In this document: positions 34,270-48,361 of the stretch, piece by piece
How the letters are laid out: each line of letters begins with the position of its first letter
How positions within the stretch are numbered: position 1 is the stretch's first letter
Assembly: GCF_051014445.1 (NCBI RefSeq)
Contig: NC_135143.1
Coordinates: 9,176,001 to 9,240,000, forward strand
Origin: Colletes latitarsis
Lineage: Eukaryota > Arthropoda > Insecta > Hymenoptera > Colletidae
Length of the DNA stretch: 64,000 nucleotides
Direction: 5' to 3'
Notes under the pieces: generated by a model
Told to the model about the DNA's origin: nothing
The model's input: the letters and a program-made list of their open reading frames with translations, nothing else
Databases searched by the model: none
Position numbers and translations under genes: made by a program

Positions 34270-37200
34270 ACTATAAGCAGAATTTGAAAGAAGACCTCGA
34301 GCAATAACAAAGACATCGACAAGCTTTTAATTTTCGATATACCATATGACGCCACGGTGGCGTCAGTGAGATTGTTAACGCTTGATTCATCAACAAAGAT
34401 ATCATCGGTATGACGTCACTGGCCTGTGTAGTGTTAACAACGATTAGCGATGACCGAATGCGTAAAATAGCCAATGGTACGGAATGATCATCGATATGTA
34501 TCAACGCGTATATACCTAATTAGCAATCGAAGCTAAATCGAATGCGAACTATAAAATAATATATGATATGAAATCCCTCGTATTAGATTCAATCTATTCG
34601 AAAGTTTCCATGCAAGAGTAAAGTTTGGGAACCAGTGGTATCGAAAGCGAAAATATTTTTATTTGTCACTCTAAGAAATAAAAGTAAGAAATGTCTCGAC
34701 CTTCGAGTCCTTTATTTTCTTTTTTTTTTTAGAAATATAAATCCCGAGGTGTATTAAAATTTCCGTTATTCCTAAAAGCAGAAAGGACGTTCGCTTTTTT
34801 CGCGTACCGAAAGATCATCGCTGTCTCCCCGTTACAAGTGCCTCCGTTTTAATATTCCCATTTAGCAACGTCAGGCTGCACGTTTACTCTCATACATCTC
34901 CCCGGCCGGCGTCTTAACCTCGACGATCTTGCTCGTCCAGAATTTTCCCCGGTTCCTCCCTCCGCCCTATAGAAAACCGAAGCGGAGGGAAGCAGAAGTT
35001 GCGGAGGAAGACAATAAACCGTAAGGGTAAAAGAACGGCTGGCTCGTTAATTTTATTCGCGCGAGGCTCGAGCCGGGGCCCCCGCTCGCCTCGACCATTG
35101 AAGGAAACAAAACGCAGCGAAACAACGAAGATTACTCAGCTTCCGTACCGGAGGCATTCGACGAAACGACCTATATTATACGACTTCTATACTAAGCTCC
35201 GGCGTTAAGGAAAAGGGGTAAGGACGAACGGGGGTTGGCGTGCAGAGCGATACGGGGGCGGCGCGGGCGGAGGACGCTGGAAGAAGCAAAATAAAGCGAT
35301 ATAGCAGGTGAAAGGATACAATGAACAGCTCTTAAAATACTATGATGCGAGGTATAATGACCTCGCCCGTCGCAAACAAGGATGCGTTCGCGTACGTATC
35401 GACAACCCTCGTCCTTCGCACGAGATAAATGCACCAACTGGTTAGCTTCGAGCATCAAAATATTATAAATATTATTGTATTATTTTTGTATTGTTTCCTC
35501 GAGCTTCAAACTTTCGATAGTACAATAGTTGTTTGACGTTTGAAATTACGGAACCGTTCTCGTCGGAAAAATGAATATCGCGGTAGAAAAAAAAAAAAAT
35601 GGACATTTCGTTTGTTACGATTCAATACGTAGGATTGTGATTGGTAGGGAAGAGCGTATTTAAACAAAAATCAGAAGGAAGATTGAATATCTCGATACTC
35701 GTACCCTTATTATTACTGACGTTTCAATATTCGAAACGATCCTCAGCTCCTATTCTCCCTCTCGATCAGATCCGTGATAGAAGTGACTGAATGGGTATAT
35801 GATAAAATTTATGAGTTTTAGCGGATTCAATATCTCTCTATTGAACAGAATTTCGATGAAATCAATGGCAACCCCGTTGCTGTATTCACTCGCGTGTAGT
35901 CGCTCCTCCGTGCCGGGGCGTTCCATTTTTTAATTGGGGGAGTAGCTTTATATCTATCAAAATATCAGACTTACGTGTATCTGTGTTATTCGATTTGTTT
36001 CGTTTTACGTGAAAATTGAAGTGCTTGTTTTCGTAATGTCTCAAGATTCGACAAACGCGAAACCGCGTCGATACAATTATTTTAATTGCGTTTCATCCAA
36101 AAACAAATAACTGCTTACAGTAGAAACGGTGGTCGTACGAGGTATTGACGAAGCATATTCGTTATTAAAATATTGTTTTCCCCCTTGTTTTATTTCCTGT
36201 TTATTCATGCGTCGCGCATTCATATCTTCTTTTATGAAACACGAATATATCCGTACTAAATAAATAATTGCCCAAAACAAATGCACGTAGTTTCGTTAAA
36301 AAAATAAAATCTATTAATTTGTGGTTGATTTAATTTTTATTTAATGTTATGAGAGTTCTTCTTGTCGCGTGACCGAAAGAAATGAGAAATATTTGAGAAA
36401 CGTGATGCCAGACAGGGTGCGAAACTGCTCCCTCGTGACGAACAGCTGGTGCTTACACGCCCGACACGTAAAACACGGCTCATTTGCGAGTCGTATTTAA
36501 CCGCGAACGCAACGACAAGTGTTATCTAAATCATTGCTCTGTTATACTATTTGCACCACACGTGTCGGACGAACAGCCTTTTTGCCTGGCCGAGGAGCAA
36601 CGACACTCGTTCACCTTTCGAGCACCTACAAGACCATCTTAAGTACGGGTGGATTTTCAGCCGTCGTGCCGAAAATAAATCACGTCTCATCGTCGCGGAC
36701 GTGGATCATTCTGCCTGTCTCCTTTTCTTGCGCGTCCGCGAACAGAGAGGAACCGTTGTCTCCGTTTTTCTCTCGCGCCTCGCAGAAAGAGAAGGCGGGG
36801 GTGGCAGCGGTGGACGATGCGCGGGTACGAGGCATTTGACCCACATTTTCGTTTTAAATAACGCGAGTAGTCGCGCGTTTATTCTTCGGAAAACTCGCCT
36901 ACGTTTTCCACGATCGTTTGTTCCGAAAGGGAGAAAGATAGTCGAGATACGCGACGACGCTTCACGCCGAGTTTAAACGAAAAAGAGTCGCTCTTTGGCG
37001 CGAATTGAATTAATTTCAATTTTCCTCTTGGTAATACAAATCGAAATTTTTTAATATTTTATTTAATAATTCGTCACCCTTAGTTTTGTTCTACCGTTAT
37101 ATACTGTCGAAGGGGTGGTTCTCGATCGTACCTATAATATTAAGAGACTCTTTAAAACCTAATAGTAATGGATTTACAAAATTAGTAAAAAGGATTATAT

Positions 37201-40200
37201 TTATTTTTTACTTATAGAATTAATGAAATGGAAGCTTCGTAGAGGGTTGTTTGAACCCCTAAGTATAATAATTGCATTCTGTAGTTCTTTAGGAATTGAA
37301 ATTTCCTATGAATGCATAAATATCCGAAGTTTAATTATAGTAGTTTCGTATGTCAGACAGTAAGAAACAGAGATTCATCGTTTTACTCGATAACTATACC
37401 TTATCCAAAATACGAAACAGCAGATGGATAGTTTTGTCTTTATTTATCAACTGTTAATATTGACATTCGATCCGTTTCATCACTTAGGCATTTGCTTTTG
37501 TTTGCCGTCCCGTCTCGTTGAACAAAGTATACATAGTATGTTTCTTATTTCGCCGCGATAGCGAGCGCACGATTTACTTCTTGCTACGAGTAGTATGGGC
37601 ACGGTATAGCAGCAGACGAACACGATCGCTGAAGAATAGCACGCTTAGATTTTTTGAAAACAGTAACAAAGTTATGAATCCATATATTGGTAACGAAAAG
37701 TTACAAACGGATATACTTAACCTCCGACATTTATCTTAAAAAGTTAATTCAGTCTTCCTCTAATCGTTGGCTATAAATTATTGCTGTTATGATGTTAATT
37801 TTTTAGAAACACTGGATTATTCCACTTGCATTCTATTCCATTTGGGTAAAGTCCAAACTATGAACACTGTTGCGACGTCTCTCCACGAATAACCCATTGT
37901 CTTATTCTTTACGAGTTGTTACTCGGCATCTATATTTCATTTTTAGCGACGGTGTAACTTAGAAATGGTCAGCTATTTGTTTTTCTGTTAACGCGGTTGA
38001 TCGTTAAGATCACTTTGCGACGCGTAATTCGCTTGGCATCGAGGATTGAAAACAGTTTAACGACGCAAACACGAAGCATAAAAATAGAAAAAAGAAAAAT
38101 TGGGAAATATGTTTGCAAAGTTTGAACTACAGACATTGGAAAGAAAATTCTTAAAATTATTTCTTTTCTCACCGAATGATTTTCCCTAACACTAAAGAAG
38201 TTTACTCTCTGTCCTTTGACCTGTCATTACGCTACACGGTGCACTAACAAAAAATAATGATCGTCATTACCACGTCCAGATAATGACTACGGACAAAGAA
38301 GCGCGAAGGGTTAGGTCAGCGAAACGGTGAATCGAACCGTCTTAAAAATCGTACGATCTTCTACGAAACCAAAATTTTGATTTCAGGAAATTTTAAACTA
38401 TAAAACCTAAAATTTGTCTTGGTACTTATTTTTATAACCTCGCTAAAATTTATTTCCTTTAACATCTCAACTTGAGAATCAATTTTTAGTGACTAAACTT
38501 GTCACCCAAATAATATTTAAATTTAAACAACACTGTTTGGTCTACAATTTTTATTTTCCTAATGTACTCGAGAAGAACGTGGAGCTTGTTGGTCTCGGTG
38601 CTATCTATAATTTTACGCTTGTTACGATAAACATTGTAGTTAGGTCGGAACAGAATCGACGGTCCACCGAGATTGAAGGGTATTTTTGTCGGTCTAAATT
38701 TTATATATAATAAACTGGGTTTGGGCTTTTGCACTGCCGCCAGGAACGGTCTCTGTTCATAAATATACACGACGGTTTGTGAAACCGAGTCGAATGCACG
38801 TAGAGACACGCTCAAGTTTTCCAATTACACGACCCCGGCGTTCTCGCAGGGTGCCTTACTCGTATTCTTACGAATTGTTTGTCGGCGATCGGGCGGAAAT
38901 TACGAAAGACAGGCTTTGTTTCGAAGTTTGATTGGTCGGTGCCCGCGAGAATAACAAAACACGGTAAGCAAAAGAGATATTCGATTCAATAGTCTTGATT
39001 ATTGCGGCCGCGGAACACCGTGGGCCGGCAACGACGGCCGCGGACTAAATTGCGTTCCATTTCTCACTAACTTTTTCAATTTGTCGCAACTCGGCCAACT
39101 AATTACCAGTCAAAATGACTTTTGCTGCCGCCGTGGCCGACGACGACGACGAGTGACGGCCCCGCGTTCCCGACCATACGCTCCGGTATTCGGAGACTTT
39201 ACGTTGCGAGACGCTCGATTATGAGAACAAAGGACAGAATCGATTTAACGATTACAAAAACGGAATTGCAGTTTGCCCTGGTGATTAACTTTGTTGCATA
39301 GGCTCGAATTAAGAGTTGGGAAAAGGGGACGAGGGGACGAAGACTAATTAGCTATTTGGAGACTCATCGTAGAAGCGTGGAAACGTATCCAAATAGTTAA
39401 GTATCGTTTTTGATAAATGATAAAACCGACGATTAAGCTTTAAATAAAAATTTAGGCAGATTGTCCAAATATTCAAAATAATTAGTGTGATCTATTTATT
39501 GAATTTCCAGTTTCAATTATTAAAAATTGCGTGAGAAATATTTTTAATATAGAGTTGTTCCTTGCGTGTGCTTTATTTGGATTGCAATGTAATGAAAATT
39601 GGAAATAAATCGACTTGTATTTGTAATATTGTGCAAGAGAAATGCAATAGACGGTTTATTCGTTCATTTACAGTGAGCAATTTATTAAATATTGTTCGTT
39701 TTATTGAAATCGACGTATGTAAATTTAGATAAATATCGACATCGAATTGAAAATTGAAGTTTTCTCCTCGTTAACGAAATAATTGCTGTAAACTACGCGC
39801 GCGAGAGTTCATTTTTCGATCGCGTAAATATATCGACGTGCCATCATCTTTCGTTAATAATAAACGATGGATTTCCATGAACAAATATACCGTTAGTTTC
39901 ATGGATTTCAATTGAAAAGCGCGTATTAAGCAACGTGGATCAATACACAAATATGTTTCTTTTCACGATTCGTGGGGCGATATACAATTTCCATTGACAT
40001 ATTCCTGTTTGCTCGTTAATATCAACGTCACTCAAGTATAATTCAAAATTAAATGTATAAGTCTATTTTAAATTTAGACATTTTATTCGATGATGTAAAA
40101 ATTTAATAAGTGACTGCATTGTCAGTATATTCTGTGGTTACAAATCAACAAAAATGATGTACAGATAAGTTTAATTTTTAATGAACTTCGGTAGAACAAT

Positions 40201-40260
40201 ATCCAATTACCTCCCGTTTTTATCTCATCAATGAAATATTTCTTTCTGTATATCACTAGC
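34270..40260. other. Intron, no nested gene recognised
   Basis: About 6 kb of mostly unique sequence. GC-richer blocks lie near 34880-35460, 36480-36970 and 38820-39240. A 17-bp near-perfect palindrome, GACGCCACGGTGGCGTC, lies at 34348-34364. Open frames in the GC-rich blocks overlap in several frames and show no domain. Confidence 0.5.
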
Positions 40261-40262
40261 TA

Positions 40263-40688
40263 CGAAAATCGTTCAATAAGCCCTTAGAAAAAGATAGAAA
40301 AACAAATTATTTTAGGTAGATTTTTTTTGTTATTTTTCAACATAATCTCCTTTTAGCTCTATACCCTTGTCCGCCGAGCCACTTTTTAAAATTTGGAAAT
40401 AAAAACAGTCACTGGGGGCCAAATTTGGTGAATACGGTAGATATTGTAATAATTCGAACTTTAATTCCATGATTTTGTCCATCGAAACTGCACAGGAGTG
40501 CACCAGTGAATTGTTTCGATGCAAGAAGTTCCTTGTTTCAATCAACAATAAAAATGAAACCATGTGATGGATATAACTGAGATTTTCACAGCTGTTTAAC
40601 GAGTCAAGATGCTTACTAAAAATAAACCATTTTCGATGCTACGAACGCCAGGTCTTGGATTTTCTAAGGGCTTATTGAACGACCCTCG
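40263..40688 (-). mobile_element. Mini-mariner (deletion derivative) with transposase C-terminal remnant
   Basis: TA flanks (40261-40262 and 40689-40690) enclose inverted termini: CGAAAATCGTTCAATAAGCC on the left and, in complement, CGAGGGTCGTTCAATAAGCC on the right. On the minus strand, codons around 40460-40360 encode PYSPNLAPSD, the third-Asp region of DD34D mariner transposases, preceded by a degraded second-Asp region (VHSCAV). The N-terminal half is gone. The element is 426 bp. Confidence 0.88.
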
Positions 40689-40691
40689 TAT

Positions 40692-43240
40692 ATCCAGTCT
40701 AGAAAATTAAATCATTATTTATTATATTAGTTATCGGTCGTAGAATACGGCGCTGTAAATTTTCCAACGGTTGCTTTCGACCCAGCCTATACATTTTTCA
40801 TTTGAAACGTTGAAATTCGCGGAAAATGTGATCGCGACACAGATTTGCTTTTCTTTCCGACATGGTATTCATCCTTTATTTCCGCGTGCTCGAGATGCGT
40901 TGGCCCGCTGCCTCGGAGATTTCTTTTCAGAAATAGAAGAGAGAAATGCCATTAGCCCCGCGCTATTCGTCGCGTAATCTCGTCGCTGAAGTGTCGCAAG
41001 AACGATGGAATTTCTCGGATAAATTTTGCTGAAAAAAAATGCCCGCTACGAACGGAGAGATACGAGAGCGACAATGGTAAGGCGATGCGCAATCCCACTG
41101 GCAAACGCTCGCGTGTATCTGCTGGGTGGCCGATTGCATCTTGGGAATAAAACAAAAAAGATGAAACGGTCCAGCGAGAATTAAAGCGATCGTAACGATA
41201 AAAATCGAACAACGTCGCGTTTGAAAAAGTTGATTTTAAAGCTGCTCGCGGTTATAAAAGGTGTCTGGAACGTAAATGGGAATACTAGATTGCCTAGTCT
41301 AAATATCTAATTAAAAACAGATAACTGTGTAGCTCATGGGTCCTTCGGGTAACATTTCGCCACGAAGGTGGGTCAATTTTGGCCCATATTCAAGACTCAT
41401 CTTTTATTCATACGGTTCACCAATTACTCTGATACGAAATATGAAAGTAACCACGTCGAACTGATCGCTGTTGGTATTCCAAGAGAAACGATCTTCCCCC
41501 ATTGACATTTCGTTGTTTGAAACGGAGATATTCTGGACGCGTTAAAACAACCGCGTCGTAGAGTGCGGTTGTATTCACTTGTGCTTTTCATTTTTACGCG
41601 ATATCAATTTGATGGAGGAAAAGAGGACCGAATTGGCATCCAATCTGTTTGTCACTGCGAAAATAAGTCGGACGCGTTCAATTCTTCGTGGACAGGAAAG
41701 AAATTACGACACGGCTCGCTTTGACGGGGATATTTCGGTGACAAGTGGAAAAAAGGGGAGAAAGAGAGGTACGGGGCCAGGGATGATGGAAACGGGTAAG
41801 CGGAAGAAGGATAAGGGTGACCCATGAGAGTAGGACATCAGAGGGATGACCCGATAGCGCTCAGAGAGGAACAGGCAGAGGGCGTGTTGCCAACTGCAGT
41901 TTCGCAACGGCATTCTTCAAATCGATTCCCATTTCATTGAGAAATGTGGCACGCCGGCGAAACCACCCGCCCTTGTCGAATAGAAGCGCGAAATGGAAAT
42001 GGATCGCGGGAACGCATTCTTGCGAAACGACCGGGAAGCATTTCCCCTGAAAATAAACTGCCGGATAATCGGACATAATTGCCTTTATGAAACGGAATTA
42101 CGTACTTTCCGAGGACGGGGGAAAAGATATCACGGATTTTGTATTTAGTTTTATTTCGACCCCTGAAAATTTGCTGGCTCATTTCGTTCCGTCCACTGTG
42201 CCAAATGGGCGTTGACTGACCGATGTTACCACGGATTGCTACAACTACGATCCTGGACGAAAAGATAGCCTTATATTTTTTCGTATTTTCTATTATAAAT
42301 CGAAGAAAAGTTATCTTGTAATATCGTAATATCTTTGAGTATACTTGTAACGCCTTAAATATCATCCGCAATATTTATTTTCTAGTTAATTTTGTTTGTG
42401 GACTGTTCCTGTTCCACCGAACTCGCACTCGGTGCTCAACGAATCGATTATACCTTGAATCAATGTTGCGTTGCAAGATTTCACCATAGTAATTTCCTTA
42501 TACGCTTAATGATAGTTTAGTCTCGCACACTCTCGTCTAAAAGAAGCCTAACTCGATACACGAGCGTTTATAATTCGAGATCAGCTCGCTGTTCCGCTCG
42601 ATTCTAATGTATCTCGTTCGTTGTTAGATCAAATTTCATTTATCCGTCCCGGCTAAGTGAAACGCGCTGGTTTCAATCTTTTAGCAGAGGGCAATTCTAC
42701 GAGGAAAAGTGAATTGAAAACGATTGATGAAACTTGTTGAAATTACTTTTCGTTCGTGAGAAAATCGATTTTTAAAATTGTCATTGCATCGACAATAGAC
42801 ATTACTTAGAAATTAAATACTTTTTCGTAAAAATATCACCGATAGATCGATGACCTCAGATTATTTTTAATTGCGTGCAAAACGAAATATGTACTTCTGA
42901 ATTAAACGAGTACGTATGTACCTTCGTCAAGAAGATCTCACAAATTCACTGATAATACTCTTTCGAGGATAGAATAAGTAATATGGAAAAATTGATTCGA
43001 TTAACCGCGCGACACTTATAAACGAGAGGAACTGAAATTTGATCGCTCTTGTCTCTTCTCGATGCAAGGCTCGTTCAATCTTAAATTACAAAAGAAATTG
43101 CGTGCCATTTTATACTGCCATCTGAGGATAACGAAAGTGCAACGTAAGATCCTAAATCTAATGGTTAATTAATTTGTACGTGTTTCTAAAGCTGTTGGTA
43201 ATCTGAATAAATTTCAATGGAAATTTTAATCACACCCTTA
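40692..43240. other. Intron, no gene recognised
   Basis: Mixed-composition unique DNA. The open frames 41579-41827 (+) and 41934-42371 (-) have no recognisable domain. Confidence 0.5.
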
Positions 43241-43242
43241 TA

Positions 43243-44116
43243 CAAGGTGTCCGGCCACCCTTGAGAAAAATTTTAATGGGAAATTCTAAAGACGAAAATC
43301 AAGAATATCAATTTTTTAACTGAAACTTTGTTAAAAAGTTATTACAAAATTAAATTAAAAAAATTCAAATCATTCTGAAAAAATTATTTTCGGTTGCAAG
43401 GGTCGATTATAATTATTTTTGGTCATTACACATACCCCAGAAATCCTACGCATTTTTGAGAAAAAAATTCCTTACCGAAAATATAATTTCAGGCCAGAAA
43501 TGCTTCCTTGAAATTTCATGCGCATCTTTAAAACACCATAACTTCTGAACGGATTGCACGATTTTGATGTTTACAAAAGTAAACGACGCGTATTTTAGTG
43601 TAGAGTATGTGAAAGTTCTAAAAATATTCGATAAGTTGTTCCTTGACCCCCTAAAATGAGAAAACCCCCATAAAAATGGTCCAATTTTCAAACAGCTATA
43701 ACTCCCATGATAGTGAATATATTTCACTGAAACTTTTTTCTGAAGTAGAGCTCATAGGTACCTACAAAAAAGTATTAGACAACTTTTCTATAGGACGTCA
43801 AATAAAATTACTAAAAATGAAAAACGAGTTTTTAAGAAAATTCGATAGGGGATAAGTGCCTGAATTTTTCGTCGAAATTAAAAAGATTTAAATCGTTCTG
43901 AAAAAATTATTTTCGGTTGCAGGGGTCAATTGCAATCATTTTTGGTGAATAAATATATCCATGAAATCCTGTGCATTTTCGAGAAAAAAATTCAGTACGG
44001 GCGGAACTTTAAACATTAATAATTTCTTAACGAAGCCTCCATCAACAAATTGGTATTCTTGGTTTTCGTCTTATTTTGTCCTGTAGAATCTTCCATTAAA
44101 ATTTTTCCAAAGGTGT
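43243..44116. mobile_element. Repeat family B, copy 5 (R-S-R)
   Basis: The left end is diverged (CAAGGTGTCCGGCCACCCTT) after a TA. The right end reads CCATTAAAATTTTTCCAAAG and is truncated or mutated. R markers lie near 43410 and 43936. It has the most damaged ends of the short copies, so it is probably older. Confidence 0.8.
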
Positions 44117-44296
44117 ATATACAGTGTAAAGATTCCTGTCCAGTTACAAAATAATACTTCGCTACATTTCAATAAACACTGTTTCAAATTTACTTGGTAT
44201 AATTGCAGTTCTGAAATGTCTAATCGTTTTAAAAACATCCTGCAAGCGAACTAATTACGAGTCGTCTGCTCGATGATATAATTTTAGCCAGGTTAA

Positions 44297-45615
44297 CGCT
44301 AAATCTACCGGCACTTTATGTATACACATTCCTACGATGACCGGTCAAATAACTAGTCTTTCTTGTTCTCTTTTACGAGGCAACGTACTTCTAATTTTTC
44401 CATTATATGTATAGAAAGTTGTGTGTTTGAAGTTCATTCGTAAGATATCCTTCTCTTTTATGTCGCATATTTTCACTTAAAGCATTGAATTCTAAGAACC
44501 TGTACAAAAATATTCAATACTTTTACTCTAATCATGCATTAGTACTTTAATAGCATTAGTAAATTAGTAATTTTCAACGGATAGACGATAAAACGATCTT
44601 GAAAACGAAAAAATGACATAATAATTATGCAAACACCCTGTATACAAATTTAAATTTATTTTCAATTAAATAAACAATTTATAATCCAGTTTTACTGCAC
44701 ACAAGTCGTTTAATCAATAGGAATTGCTGAAACTTTTTTGTGCGCATAGTGTCAAAGTAAATGTGAAAATAAACATAGAAAACAGTAAAAATTATAGTAT
44801 CTGGTATAGTCATTGGATAGAGGATGAAATACCCTTTAAAATGAGCGTTCGAACAAGTCGATAGCTTTATTAGTTCCGGAGATATAGCGATTTTAGTTTC
44901 GCGTCGATGCGGTTACTAGTTCCTGAGATATAAGAGTTCGAAGCGTTTGTTTACGTTTCATTGATAACAATGAACTCGCGCGCGCGACAATAGTAAACAG
45001 TGCGTAGTAAATTCTTGGAAATACTACGACTTCCTGGTCACGTGACTGTCTCGACTCACGCGCGACAAAGAGGTCCGGCGCGACGCGTCAGACGGAGACA
45101 GAGATAGTCAAATTAAGAAAAATACTCTTTTACATAAATTACGATATCTCGAAAACGGAAAGTCCGATCGACAAAAACCAAAAACCATTTTAAAGAGGAA
45201 GGTTTGCCGCTTCTAACGATGACTCAAATATAGATACAGCACTAGTAGTTTCGGAACAGCCCGTGTGTAAAATTTAACTATATTTGATACGCGTTATTAG
45301 ACTGTTTTAAGACAGTGGAAACAGAAGATTCTCTCCTTTCGTCTTTGCTATATATTTCGTATTTACTACGGAAGTTAACCAGAATTTGGTATAAAATTTT
45401 GTCCAGTAATATAAATCATTCAACCGGTCAGATGACCGGTCGTGGTAGGCAAGACAGACTACATATTTTTCTCAGAAAACAAACAATAAGAATAGAAGTG
45501 AATATTGTAAAATTCATTGCACGTATACTATAAGAAAAGTCGTGGAGTTAAATGGCGCTAAAATAATATTGCGTGTTAGAAATTCTAAACGAAATAAGTA
45601 AAAACGGTTTAGTGT
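44297..45615 (+). mobile_element. Possible decayed piggyBac-like element
   Basis: TTAA at 44293-44296 is followed by CGCTAAATCTACCGGCAC, and the right side ends AACGGTTTAGTG before TTAA at 45616-45619; the termini match only partly. An inverted motif, CCTACGATGACCGGTCA, lies near 44331, and ACCGGTCAGATGACCGGT lies at 45423-45440. A short frame at 45315-45533 (with QDRLHIFLRK) resembles, weakly, the region before the Cys-rich tail of piggyBac transposases. The interior also contains other repeat-like sequence, and a foreign CACCCTG-TA end lies near 44635. Low certainty. Confidence 0.35.
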
Positions 45616-45619
45616 TAAG

Positions 45620-47412
45620 ATAACATTATTATGTTTAACTTATAAATGGCTGTCAAGATTCGCGAATACATTTTATGACGCGAGCCCCGTTCAATCAAGC
45701 ACGATGGCGGAGGAAGTATGTAGGAAATAAACAGATGTCAGTCACGCATAAATGATCGTAACGTGCATTCGGGCAGATGAGCGCGCACACGTGTATCAAT
45801 CACCCGGGTAGTTTACCGAGTGCCGGCTTGCCAAGTAATTTAATCACTTTTAGTCCCTCGTCGGTATTCCGGAAAATCCAGTCAATCGACTGCAACCGAT
45901 CCGATCGTGTTCGCCAATCGTTGCGCGTTAAATTATACCTCATAACCGTGCGCGTCGTCGTCTAATATTTCCATGGAAAATCAGAGATCGCTGTTTTTCT
46001 CGCGTCCGTTGTTTTCGATGGTTTTTCCCCCCCCCCTTGGCGAGCAACGATGCATTTTTAGAAATCGCGTTAAAAAACGAAACACGAAATAGATAGATAT
46101 TACACGGTCGCTGGCGATCGCCCGCTACTTCGACGAGGATTTCGTTAACAGTGCAACAGAATTGTTTTTTTTTTGTTGCTTTTCCGCTTCGCGTGTCGTT
46201 ACATTTGAGGGAACGCGATTGATCGATCGGCGACGGTCAAAGCTCGTGTTTACACCGAAATTATAACTCATAACTATTCGCATAGATATTGTTGTTTTTC
46301 GTGGTATCGGCGCTCCGTTTTTCTCCAGTTTACATTTTAACGTCGACGTGGTCGTTGAATTTTAATCGTTTTTAACGAAGAAATACGCACGAATGTACGA
46401 TAAGGTTGTGGCGCTCTGCTTCACTGCGGGTTGGAACTCGTGAGAATCGTAGAAGTGAGGTTTTCTTCTAGAAGGCCCTGCCTTAGACGACTGGGATATT
46501 GGGAAGTCGGTCGAGGAATGCATACATATAGCAACCGAGGGATCGGTTGAGCGCTTGTGAGAGCGCGAACCCCTCTAGTGACGAGCATGGGAGGCGACGC
46601 CACAAGGTATAGAGGAAAAATAGATACGAAACGTATTTTGTGTTTTTCTCTGACGATCAAAAATTATTGTAATATTCTTGGAAATTTGTAACGTGGTAAC
46701 ATAGAATTAATATATGCCTTTTACCTTTTGTTTTTAAGTGAAATTTTAAGAAAACATTTTTTAGACGTTTGATAGTTTGTTGAAGGTTCGTATTCCACCG
46801 ATATCGAGGGTTCCTCTACCCTAAAACGACATTATTCTGCGTACAAGGGCGGTACAGCTTCTTTTGTTGTCGCTTTCCTACCCGATGGTGTGCAAATTTC
46901 GTTAGGTACGCGATTCGAACATCGATGAAAATCGTGCTCCGCAATTCCCGGAGACGCAATAACGTCGATTCGTTGATACCGCGTCGGGAGTACACGGGCG
47001 TAGGACTTACGTATTTCGCCAACGTAAGCGTAGGAGTGTTCAAAGTTTCCAAAGGGGGGGAAAAGGGGGGAAGGCTAGGATACGCGGGCGAGGGTGGAAG
47101 ACCGTCGACGTGGCGGAAATGAAGACGAGATCGTACGGTGGATAAGCCGGCAAAAACCCTCGAGAACTCGCTGCTACATCAATAACTGAAAAAGAACTTC
47201 TTTTCGGAAGGAGCCCGCGCCGCGGAAATTGAATAACGTCGTCGCGTTTACTGATTTCACCGGAAGCGGAGGACGTTTGCGAGTAACTCTGGACACGATA
47301 ACGATGACAGTGATCAGTACGTGATAAAAATTTATGTGAATGGAGCTCTGACTCGTGCGTGAGAAATTTTTATTCTAGAGAATCTATCCGGATCCCTAGA
47401 ATCGTTCTATAT
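45620..47412. other. Intron, no gene recognised
   Basis: GC-richer DNA with a C-run near 46028 and a G-run near 47060. No domain-bearing open frame, RNA gene or transposon end was recognised. Confidence 0.5.
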
Positions 47413-47414
47413 TG

Positions 47415-48360
47415 CACCCACACTTCTGTTTGAGGATGTTTGATCGTCAGAGACATTGATACGAATATCTGCAGGTTCCCTGATGAAGTTATAACATTAA
47501 GAATATAAAAGACAGTGATTATTATTAAATGATTGATGTGTAACTGGAAGTCCTAAAGGTGTTTGAGTATGTTTGAACAGCAAAGATACTGGTACGAATA
47601 TCTGCGGGTTCCCTGATGAAGTTATAAAATTGAGAATATAAAAGACAGTGAATATTATTACTTGAATGATGTTTAACTTGAGGATCTAAAGCTGTTTGAG
47701 GGTGTTTGAACAGCAAAGATACTGGTCAGAATATCTTCAGGTTTCCTAATGAAATTATAAGATTAAAAATATAAAAAACATGGAATATTATTAAATGATT
47801 GATGTTTAACTGGAAGACCTAAAGGTGTTTGAGGGTGTTTGATCGTCAGACACATTGATACGAATATCTGCAGGTTCCCTGATGAAGTTATAACATTAAG
47901 AATATAAAAGACAGTGATTATTATTAAATGATTGATGTGTAACTGGAAGTCCTAAAGGTGTTTGAGTATGTTTGAACAGCAAAGATACTGGTACGAATAT
48001 CTGCGGGTTCCCTGATGAAGTTATAAAATTGAGAATATAAAAGACAGTGAATATTATTCCTTGAATGATGTTTAACTTGAGGACCTAAAGCTGTTTGAGG
48101 ATGTTTGAACAGCAAAGATACTGGTCAGAATATCTGCAGGTTTCCTAATGAAATTATAAGATTAAAAATATAAAAAACATGGAATATTATTAAATGATTG
48201 ATGTTTAACTGGAAGACCTAGACATGTTTGAGTATGTATGATCAACAAAGATGTTGGTCAGAATGTCTACAGTTTTTCTAATGAAATTATAAGATTAAAA
48301 ATATAAAAGACAGTGAATACGTTGCTTAACCCAGGCCTACAAGTGTTTGAGTACGTTTGA
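47415..48360. repeat. 133-bp satellite array with trimeric higher-order repeat
   Basis: Monomer starts (GTTTGAWC-type block) lie at 47438, 47571, 47704, 47837, 47970, 48103 and 48236, exactly 133 bp apart; a last partial monomer starts at 48354 after a shortened unit. Monomers 1 and 4, 2 and 5, and 3 and 6 are nearly identical to each other but clearly different between types, giving a 399-bp repeat of three monomers. Each monomer contains TTCCTRATGAARTTATAA and AATATAAAAGACAGTG-like blocks. Confidence 0.93.
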
Positions 48361-48361
48361 C

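Noticed and set aside
36519..36976. 106- and 141-codon overlapping open frames
   Set aside because: They overlap in two frames in a GC-rich block and have no recognisable protein features.
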